A stretch of 64,000 bases of DNA from Trinickia sp. Y13 (GTDB taxonomy: Bacteria; Pseudomonadota; Gammaproteobacteria; Burkholderiales; Burkholderiaceae), in NCBI RefSeq assembly GCF_029522115.1, contig NZ_JAKWFK010000007.1:62001-126000 (forward strand), in the 5' to 3' direction. The position numbers were made by a program, and so were the translations under genes. Below, one piece after another: positions 51,962-58,618 of the stretch. Every line of letters starts with the position of its first letter. The stretch's first letter is position 1. The notes under the pieces were generated by a model. That model was not told the origin of the DNA. It ran no database searches and was given only the letters and a program-made list of their open reading frames with translations.

Positions 51962-52486
51962 ATGAAAGACAGACGACAGTCCGCCTTCGGTCTAATGCTC
52001 GACAAGCGGCGGCGCCTGGACCGGTCGTTACGCGAAACGCTTGGCGCGCAGCGCGCGGAACTCGAGCAGGCCGAAGGTTTTGCGCGCGAAAAGCAGGCGG
52101 TGCGCGATGAAGCGAATGGCGTGCTGAACGGCTGCGATCACCGGATCGAGGCGATGCTCGCGGGCCAGGAGGCGATGTCGCTGCCGCATTTCAACCAGTT
52201 GCGCGAATACCGCGTGGTCCTCGTCGAGCGCGTGACGGCTGCCGAGGCCGAGCTGCGCCGGGCCGAGGCCGATGTCGCGCGTCGGCGCGACGAGATTGCC
52301 GATACGCGCGCGCAGATCGTGCGCAACGAAGGGCAGATCGACGTCATCGAGCGCCGTATCGAGAAGCTCAAAGCCGAGGCGGAGCGCGAGCACGAAGATC
52401 GGCAGGACGACGAGATCGAGGAAATCATGGTTGCACGGGCAGTTCGGCTGCGCGCTGCCGCGATCGAGACAGGAGAGACGGTATGA
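51962..52486 (+). CDS. sctO: T3SS central stalk protein SctO (HrpB7)
   Basis: 174 residues from the ATG at 51962 (an in-frame GTG lies three codons upstream). Almost entirely an alpha-helical hairpin coiled coil (DKRRRLDRSLRETLGAQRAELEQAEGFAREKQ ... LRRAEADVARRRDEIADTRAQIVRNEGQIDVIERRIEKLKAEAE), as in FliJ/YscO. Its place after sctN is standard. The stop overlaps the MenD-like gene start in ATGA. Confidence 0.9.
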   Translation: MKDRRQSAFGLMLDKRRRLDRSLRETLGAQRAELEQAEGFAREKQAVRDEANGVLNGCDHRIEAMLAGQEAMSLPHFNQLREYRVVLVERVTAAEAELRRAEADVARRRDEIADTRAQIVRNEGQIDVIERRIEKLKAEAEREHEDRQDDEIEEIMVARAVRLRAAAIETGETV

Positions 52487-54417
52487 ACAGGTACGACGGC
52501 GCGCGTGCGGCAGTGGTGGAAGCCCCGTCGCTCAATGGCGTATGGGTGGCGTGCGTGATCGAGGCGCTGCTCGCGCATGGCGTACGCAATGCCGTGCTGT
52601 GTCCCGGCGGCCGCGCAAGCGCGATGTGTCTGGCTATGGAGCGCGATGCCCGGGTGAACGTGGCGCTCGTGAGCACCGACGAGCGCAGTGGCGCGTTCGC
52701 TGCCCTCGGCATGGCCAAGGCGCACGGCGCGCCCGTGGCGATCGTGACCACGTCGGGTTCGGCGGTGGCCAATCTGCTGCCCGCACTCGTCGAAGCGGAG
52801 GCGAGCGGCATCCCGCTCGTGGTCGTGAGCTGCGACCGGCCGCGCCATCTGCGCGGCACCGGCTTCGGACAGATGGCCGATCATCTCGGTGCAACGGCTG
52901 CGGCGACGCGCGCACAGGCCGATCTCGACGACCCCGCCGATGCACCCGATGCGGTCATGCGCGCACGGCTGAAGCTCGATGCGGCGCTGCGGCAGATGAC
53001 AGGCAGCATACGCCCCGAACCGAACGATTGCGGGCACACGTCCGCGCGCCGCGTTGCACCCGGTCCGATCCATCTGAATGTGCCGTTCGCCGGCGTGTAC
53101 GATGCGCTCGAAACGTTGCCCGTCCGCGCCGTGACGGTTGCGGCCCTGCGTGCGCCGCTCGAGGGCGAGCGCGACGCGCGCGCGGATGCGCACGCCGCGG
53201 CCAATACGACCACCGGTGCTTGGAGCCAGGACGATGCTTCACGCTTGGCCGGGCGTATCGGCCAATTGCGCGCGCAACGGCGCGCGAATGGCGAACCGAG
53301 TGAAACGTTGGCCGCCGGCACGGTAAACGGACTCATCGTCGCGGGGGCCGAGCCTGGCGCGACGCGCGACGCAATCCTGGCGTTTGCGGCGGCCACGGGC
53401 TATCCGGTGCTGGCCGATGTCGGCAGTGGGCTGCGTGCCCACCCGTGCGCTCGCGGCCCGCAGGCGGCACCGGCTGCGGGAGCCCTGATCCTCAATCCGT
53501 TCGACGCACTCGCATCGCGCGCGCCGATGTCCGATGCGCGTTGCGAATTGATCGTGCGGTTCGGGCTGGCCCCCGTGCTGCCGACGCTTCACGAATTCCT
53601 GAAGGCGAACGCTGACGTGCCCGTCGTGAAAATTGCCGCCTGCGCCGACGAACGAGATTATCTGCACCCCGCGCTCGATTCTCGCGATTTGCTGAGCGGC
53701 GTCGATGCGCCCGCGCTGGGTCGGCTCGGTACGCAGCTTCGCACCCACGTGGGCGAGGCGGGCGAAGCGTGGCGCATGCGCTGGGCGGACAGGGCGGCCC
53801 ATGGCATGCGCGTACGCCGTGCCTGCGTCGCGCAGCTCGCGTGGGGCGAAGTGTCGGCCACGCATCGACTGCTCGATGCCGAGGGGTTCGCGTTCGTTCA
53901 TGTCGGCAACTCGATGTCGGTGCGGCACGCCGATATCGGCTATGACGTTCGCACGAGCGCTCAGGATCTTTATGTCAGCCGCGGCGTGAGCGGCATCGAC
54001 GGCACGCTCTCGACGTTCCTCGGCGAAGCGCTTGCACGCCGCGAGCCGGGTCTGCTGCTCGTCGGCGATCAGGCGCTGCTGCACGACCTCGCGGCGCTTG
54101 CCTGCGCGCAGCGTGTCGATGTGCCGGCGTGCGTCTGCATCCTCAACAACGGGGGCGGGGCGATCTTCGACTACTTGCCGCTCGCGGCCGATCCTGACTA
54201 TGCGCGCACGATTCGCAACCGCTACGGCTTCGACTGCGCGGCGCTCGCACAGGGGTTCGGGCTTCGCTATCGAAGGGCCGTCTCGCGCGTGACGCTCGAC
54301 GAGGCGCTCGAGGCGGCGCGCGGTCATGCCGGTGTGACGCTGGTCGAGCTCGTCGTCCCGCCGCATTCGGGCATCATGCAGATGCAAGCGCTCGCGCAGG
54401 CGCTGGGGACGATGTGA
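52483..54417 (+). CDS. MenD-like thiamine-diphosphate enzyme inside the T3SS operon
   Basis: 644 residues, start overlapping the sctO stop by 4 bases. The N-terminal TPP_enzyme_N domain reads VLCPGGRASAMCLAMERDARVNVALVSTDERSGAFAALGMAKA with the cofactor-activating Glu in DERS; the C-terminal TPP domain has GDQALLHDLAALACA and CILNNGGGAIFDYLPLA, close to the MenD signature NNNGGGIFSFLP. MenD makes SEPHCHC in menaquinone synthesis. Here MenD's SR pair after PGS is replaced by GGRAS, so the substrate may differ. No other men genes are present and Burkholderia-type bacteria use ubiquinone. The role is unknown; coupling to T3SS genes suggests co-expression. Confidence 0.9.
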   Translation: MNRYDGARAAVVEAPSLNGVWVACVIEALLAHGVRNAVLCPGGRASAMCLAMERDARVNVALVSTDERSGAFAALGMAKAHGAPVAIVTTSGSAVANLLPALVEAEASGIPLVVVSCDRPRHLRGTGFGQMADHLGATAAATRAQADLDDPADAPDAVMRARLKLDAALRQMTGSIRPEPNDCGHTSARRVAPGPIHLNVPFAGVYDALETLPVRAVTVAALRAPLEGERDARADAHAAANTTTGAWSQDDASRLAGRIGQLRAQRRANGEPSETLAAGTVNGLIVAGAEPGATRDAILAFAAATGYPVLADVGSGLRAHPCARGPQAAPAAGALILNPFDALASRAPMSDARCELIVRFGLAPVLPTLHEFLKANADVPVVKIAACADERDYLHPALDSRDLLSGVDAPALGRLGTQLRTHVGEAGEAWRMRWADRAAHGMRVRRACVAQLAWGEVSATHRLLDAEGFAFVHVGNSMSVRHADIGYDVRTSAQDLYVSRGVSGIDGTLSTFLGEALARREPGLLLVGDQALLHDLAALACAQRVDVPACVCILNNGGGAIFDYLPLAADPDYARTIRNRYGFDCAALAQGFGLRYRRAVSRVTLDEALEAARGHAGVTLVELVVPPHSGIMQMQALAQALGTM

Positions 54418-55880
54418 TGGGACGCCTTCTCCGATCGCTTGATCCGCCGAATTCCAACCGGGCGCTCCGCTTCCCGTACGTCCAGCAGGAGTGCGCAGGC
54501 GCGACCCCGTTTGGCGCGGCGGGCGCAGCCGCCGATCCCGTCGCGGCGTCGCGCGCGGCGCTCGAACGCTATGCGAATGCCGAGGCGCCGGACGAAATTT
54601 TTCTCGCCGACATGCAGTCCCGGATCGACGCCGCCAGCCTCCATGCCGAGCGAACCCGACGCACCGATGACGCGCTGCGCGTGCTGCTGTTGAGCTACAG
54701 CGGCGCCGGCAATACGGGAGCCGATCTGCGCACGATCGAGACGATCGCGCAGATCCAGGACGTGTTCGCACACCGGGCCCCGCGCATCAAGCTTTTCGCG
54801 CTCGGTACGCTGTTCGATCATCGTGTGCTCGCGCGCGTGAAAAAATACGATACGCCGTTGCCATACCTGCCCGATGCGCTCGAGGCGGCCGTGGCCGAGG
54901 CCGACCTCGTGCTCAACGTCGAAGGCTCCACTTATACGTCGAAGTTCTCCGATTCGCTGGCGGGCATGCTGATCGGCGGTGTCGCGCTCGCGCATGCACA
55001 CGGATGTGCGGCCGTTTCGTACGGCGTCGACAGCGGCGCGATGAGTGCGCCGCTGCAACGGTTCGTGCGGCGCAATGCGGAGCGCGGCCTTGTCATCTGC
55101 CGCAATAGCGCAGCGTGTGCGCAGTTGGCCGAACTGGGCGTGTCGGGCGAGCGCGGCGCGGACGCCGCCTGGCGCTGGCGGGCGCGTGCGCGGGGGATGG
55201 GGTGCGAGCGCGACGGGCGCGTTGCTGCGCTCTGCGTGAAGAACCCGTTCTGGTGGCCGGTGTACGCCGATGCGCCGCAGGCGCGCGCACTCGCTGCCGC
55301 CGGCGGGGAATCGCCTCTGCGTTATGGCCCGCTGCACTTTCATAGCTGGGATGCGGCGCGCGAGCGCACCTACGAGTCCTATCTGAAGCGCTTCGCCACC
55401 CTCGGCGCAGCCTTGCTCGAGCGCGGCTATGAACCGGTGATCGTCGGCATGGAGCAGCTCGACGAGGCAGCTTGCCACGATCTCGCGGCACAGTTGCCGT
55501 TCGCGGTGCGCATCGTGGCGCGCGGCCATGCGGACCTGGAAACCGTGGCCACTACGGTCGCGCATGCCGACTGCGCGGTGACGACGCGCTATCACGCGGC
55601 CGTGCTGGCCGTGTCCCATGGCGTGCCGGTTTTTGGGCTTTCGATGGACGAGCGCATCGACCGGCTGCTCGACGAGGCGGGCCTCGGCAAGTGGCACGCG
55701 CGCTGCGACGACGACGGCGCGACGGCGCGCGCGCTAGAACGTATCGCCACCCTCGAGGACGGCTGCGAGCGGTCGCGCATCGTTGCGGCCTGCGAGCGTT
55801 ATGCCGGCGCCCAGCGCGCCGTGTTCGAGCAGATGGGCAGGAACCTCGCCGCGTGGGTCGAGGCAATTCATTTCGGATGA
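54417..55880 (+). CDS. polysaccharide pyruvyl transferase-family protein inside the T3SS operon
   Basis: 487 residues from an ATG overlapping the MenD-like stop (TGATG). An N-terminal extension of about 80 residues precedes a GT-B-like fold of the polysaccharide pyruvyl transferase family: LLLSYSGAGNTGADLRTIETIAQIQ (nucleotide-loop equivalent of GxxNxGD), ADLVLNVEGSTYT, GVALAHAHGCAAVSYGVDSGAM, and TTRYHAAVLAVSHGVPVFGLSMDERIDRLL. Family members transfer pyruvate from phosphoenolpyruvate to sugars. Together with the MenD-like enzyme it forms a two-gene metabolic insert between sctO and sctT. Confidence 0.88.
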   Translation: MGRLLRSLDPPNSNRALRFPYVQQECAGATPFGAAGAAADPVAASRAALERYANAEAPDEIFLADMQSRIDAASLHAERTRRTDDALRVLLLSYSGAGNTGADLRTIETIAQIQDVFAHRAPRIKLFALGTLFDHRVLARVKKYDTPLPYLPDALEAAVAEADLVLNVEGSTYTSKFSDSLAGMLIGGVALAHAHGCAAVSYGVDSGAMSAPLQRFVRRNAERGLVICRNSAACAQLAELGVSGERGADAAWRWRARARGMGCERDGRVAALCVKNPFWWPVYADAPQARALAAAGGESPLRYGPLHFHSWDAARERTYESYLKRFATLGAALLERGYEPVIVGMEQLDEAACHDLAAQLPFAVRIVARGHADLETVATTVAHADCAVTTRYHAAVLAVSHGVPVFGLSMDERIDRLLDEAGLGKWHARCDDDGATARALERIATLEDGCERSRIVAACERYAGAQRAVFEQMGRNLAAWVEAIHFG

Positions 55881-55899
55881 CGACGGAGCCTGGCGCCCC

Positions 55900-56706
55900 A
55901 TGACGCAAATGTTCTTGCAACTGCCCGGGCTGAACGCCTCGGTCCTCGACTTCCTGACGCTGGTGGCGCTTTGCAGCACGCGTCTGATGGTCGTCATGAA
56001 CATGTTTCCGCCGACGGGCGACACGATGATGCAAGGCACCACGCGCAACGCCACGGTCATGCTCTGGAGCACCTTCATCGCCTACGGACAGACGCCGCTG
56101 ATCCCGCAGCTTCATGGTGCGGTGCTCGTGGCGATGGCCGCGAAGGAGGCGATCATCGGGCTCGTGATCGGCTACGCGGCGTCGCTGATCTTCTGGGCCG
56201 CGGACAGTATCGGCGCTTATATCGACGACGTGGCGGGCTATAACAACGTGCAGATGAGCAACCCGACCAACGGACAGCAGACCTCGATCACGTCGACCCT
56301 CCTTTCGAACTGCGTCATGACGGCGTTCTGGCTGCTCGGCGGCATGACGTTCCTGCTCGGCGCCGTCTACGAGTCCTACCACTGGTGGCCGCTCGCGAGC
56401 GCGACGCCGGTGCCTTCGAACATCCTCGAAACGTTCGTTATGCACGAGACCGATTCGCTGATGGAGATCGTCGCGAAGATAGCGGCCCCGATCACGGCAA
56501 TCCTGGTGCTCGTCGACATCGGTTTTGGCTTCATCGGCAAGAGCGCGCAGCGGCTCGACTTCAACACGCTGAGCCATGCCGTGAAGGGACTGCTTGCGGT
56601 ATTGCTGCTGGCACTGCTCGTCGGTGTGTTCATCGACGAAGTGCACAGTCAGCTCGCGCTGACCGATATTGGCCCGCAGATGCGAGCATTGGCGGGACAG
56701 CGGTAA
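55900..56706 (+). CDS. sctT: T3SS export apparatus protein SctT
   Basis: 268 residues from the ATG at 55900 (GGAG upstream). At least six hydrophobic helices with the SctT pattern TLVALCSTRLMVVMNMFPPTGDTMMQGTTRNATV and AAKEAIIGLVIGYAASLIFWAADSIGAYIDDVAGYNN. It starts 19 bases after the pyruvyl transferase stop, so it is part of the same operon. In Xanthomonas hrcT follows hrpB7 directly; here two genes intervene. sctC, which follows hrcT there, is absent. Confidence 0.95.
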   Translation: MTQMFLQLPGLNASVLDFLTLVALCSTRLMVVMNMFPPTGDTMMQGTTRNATVMLWSTFIAYGQTPLIPQLHGAVLVAMAAKEAIIGLVIGYAASLIFWAADSIGAYIDDVAGYNNVQMSNPTNGQQTSITSTLLSNCVMTAFWLLGGMTFLLGAVYESYHWWPLASATPVPSNILETFVMHETDSLMEIVAKIAAPITAILVLVDIGFGFIGKSAQRLDFNTLSHAVKGLLAVLLLALLVGVFIDEVHSQLALTDIGPQMRALAGQR

Positions 56707-56826
56707 GTCAGGGCGCCGCGCTCCGGCGGCCGGGTGCCGCTCGGCCGCGGCCCCTCCCGTTTTGAAGCGGCCCAACATCGGGCGATGCCGTACCGCTTTT
56801 GCAGGGCCAGGCGTAGGTGATTCGAC

Positions 56827-57753
56827 CTATCGCAACTGTTTCGACAGCCTGGTCAATTCGCTTTGCAGCGAGGAGAGCTCGGATTGGATTGCGCTCAACA
56901 AGCGTTGCGCTTGCGGACGCAGGCGCTGCGTCTGGAACGCGGCCCAGTCGGCTCGTATTGCCTTCTCGTAGTTGCGCAGCTTGTCCTGCGGGGCCGCCCC
57001 CAGCTTGTTGATTTCGCTTTGCTGCAACAGTTGCTCCATCTCGCTCGCGAGCCCTTTGAGCTGCGCGTATCGGGAGGACAGGGCGTTCGCCAACCTGCGC
57101 TTGCCCTTTTGCGTGAACGTGGAGCGCAACGCCATGCCCCACGATACCGGAGACGGGCCCGAGGCGATCCGGTTCGCCGCATTGATCGCTCGTTGCAACC
57201 CGGAGGCCACGTTCGTGTGATGGGCCGCGATGTCGTCGAGCGGATCGGTCGCGGGGCGCGAGGGCTTCTTGCGCAACGGCGCCTGTGGCATATCGATGAG
57301 ACTCTGGTTGCTCGTCCCGGTGCTGCCCATGTCGGGGTCGGGCCGACGCCGGAAGAGGTCGTCGAGTCCGGCCCAGTCGTCCTGATCGGGCACTGCCGTG
57401 GAGGCGCTCCTCGTCATCCAGTCGCTGAACGATGGCGCGCGCGTCAAGCGCGGGCCGTTGCCGCTCGTGGCGGCTGGCGGCAGCGGCGGCGGCTGCTGGA
57501 ATGGTTCTGCGTTGCCGTCACTGCGCACCGGTCCGGTGGACGGCTCGGGCGTGGCATCGTATTTCGCCGCGCGCTTTGCTGCGCCGGATCCGCTGCGGCT
57601 GGCGCGCGTTTTCAGGTTCTGCAACTGACCGCCCGCGGCCGGCAACGCACTCGAGTGCGGTCCTTGCCCGGCGGTTGCTGCCTTCGACGGTTCGGGCGAG
57701 CCGAGGTCGATACTCGTGGGAAGAGGTGGAAGGGTGGGAATAGTCACTGCCAT
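56827..57753 (-). CDS. candidate T3SS-secreted protein, paralogue of the next gene
   Basis: 308 residues from the ATG at 57753; a TTG seven codons upstream is possible. Residues about 1-160 are Pro/Ser/Ala-rich and disordered (TIPTLPPLPTSIDLGSPEPS), the usual look of a T3SS signal region. The C-terminal 145 residues (DPLDDIAAHHTNVASGLQRAINAANRIASGPSPVSWGMALRSTF ... AIQSELSSLQSELTRLSKQLR) are helical and paralogous to the protein at 57971. A complete hrpII promoter lies upstream. No enzyme motif is seen. Effector or translocation accessory is inference. Confidence 0.75.
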   Translation of the reverse strand: MAVTIPTLPPLPTSIDLGSPEPSKAATAGQGPHSSALPAAGGQLQNLKTRASRSGSGAAKRAAKYDATPEPSTGPVRSDGNAEPFQQPPPLPPAATSGNGPRLTRAPSFSDWMTRSASTAVPDQDDWAGLDDLFRRRPDPDMGSTGTSNQSLIDMPQAPLRKKPSRPATDPLDDIAAHHTNVASGLQRAINAANRIASGPSPVSWGMALRSTFTQKGKRRLANALSSRYAQLKGLASEMEQLLQQSEINKLGAAPQDKLRNYEKAIRADWAAFQTQRLRPQAQRLLSAIQSELSSLQSELTRLSKQLR

Positions 57754-57798
57754 GGTCGGAGGTCCGTTCGCCAAACGTGGTCAAGGAGAATCGATTCG

Positions 57799-57859
57799 AC
57801 TGTAGTGTGGCGGAGCGTTCGGCGACGCAACGGTGCGAACTGGCGAGCGACGAGGCGAA
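57799..57859 (-). promoter_or_regulatory. hrpII box and -10 element upstream of the 308-residue candidate substrate
   Basis: On the minus strand TTCG-N16-TTCG spans 57859-57836, with exactly 16 bases between the halves. TACAGT (TAnnnT) follows at 57804-57799, 31 bases downstream. Both spacing rules are met, as at the hrpB operon promoter. Confidence 0.8.
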
Positions 57860-57970
57860 GGGGGAAGCGGCCTGGCGCGGGTCGTCGGATTCGCCGCATG
57901 GCCATGGCCGTCACGGACGTGCACGTCGGTCCGTGCGCTTGCGGAAAAATCCAGAGCGATCGATCATCGC

Positions 57971-58600
57971 TCACCGGCGCTGCTTCGAGCGCTTCGCAAG
58001 CCTGCGTTCAACCGAGGCCAGCTCCGAGTAGACCGCCTGGAGCCAGCGTTGCGCTTCGGGACGCCAGCGCCGCGTCTGCGCGAGAGCCCGGTCGGCGCGC
58101 AGCGCTTTTTCGGAGCGCTGAGACGCTTGCCCATCCTCCGGGGCCACACCGCGCCGGTTCGGTTCACTCTGATCCAGCAGGCGCCGCAATTCGGCCGCGA
58201 GCCCCACGAGATCCGCGCGCTGCACCAGCAGGCGGTCCGTCACCGTGCGCCGGCCAGCGCACGTGAACGTGGCGCGCAACGCCTGTGTCCACGATTGCGG
58301 CGATGGGCTCGTGGTGATCTGCCGGGCCTTGCTGACCGCCAGCCGGAAGCCGACGGCAAGCTGCTCGTGAAGGTTGGCGGTGTCGCCGAGCGGGTCGGGC
58401 GTTGCACGCGACGGTGGCAGGCGCTCAGGCGCCGCGGCGCCATCTCTTCGCTCCCGCGTGCTCGAGGCGTCACCGGCCTCGCCATCGCCCGACGGCAGGC
58501 CATCGACGGGGCCATGCTCCGCCCCGTCGTTGCCCGCGGGCTCAGCGGAGCCGAGCGTCGTATTCGGTGGCAAAGACGAAGGACGGTTGCTGTCGCTCAT
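57971..58600 (-). CDS. candidate T3SS-secreted protein, shorter paralogue
   Basis: 209 residues. A disordered N-terminus of about 70 residues (SNRPSSLPPNTTLGSAEP) precedes a helical domain paralogous to the 308-residue neighbour: DPLGDTANLHEQLAVGFRLAVSKARQITTSPSPQSWTQALRATFT and QRWLQAVYSELASVERRLAKRSKQRR. It starts 18 bases after the stop of the 799-residue gene and may be co-transcribed with it. Confidence 0.72.
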   Translation of the reverse strand: MSDSNRPSSLPPNTTLGSAEPAGNDGAEHGPVDGLPSGDGEAGDASSTRERRDGAAAPERLPPSRATPDPLGDTANLHEQLAVGFRLAVSKARQITTSPSPQSWTQALRATFTCAGRRTVTDRLLVQRADLVGLAAELRRLLDQSEPNRRGVAPEDGQASQRSEKALRADRALAQTRRWRPEAQRWLQAVYSELASVERRLAKRSKQRR

Positions 58601-58618
58601 GGTCGGAAGCGTCTTCGA

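Noticed and set aside
52483-54417. MenD-like gene as a normal menaquinone biosynthesis gene
   Set aside because: No other men gene is near, the gene is translationally coupled to T3SS genes, and the active-site N-terminal motif differs from typical MenD. The fold assignment is kept, the pathway assignment is not.
53239-54771. 510-codon open frame on the minus strand opposite the MenD-like gene
   Set aside because: It has no family pattern and mirrors the strongly conserved plus-strand TPP enzyme. Long antisense frames are expected in DNA this rich in G and C.
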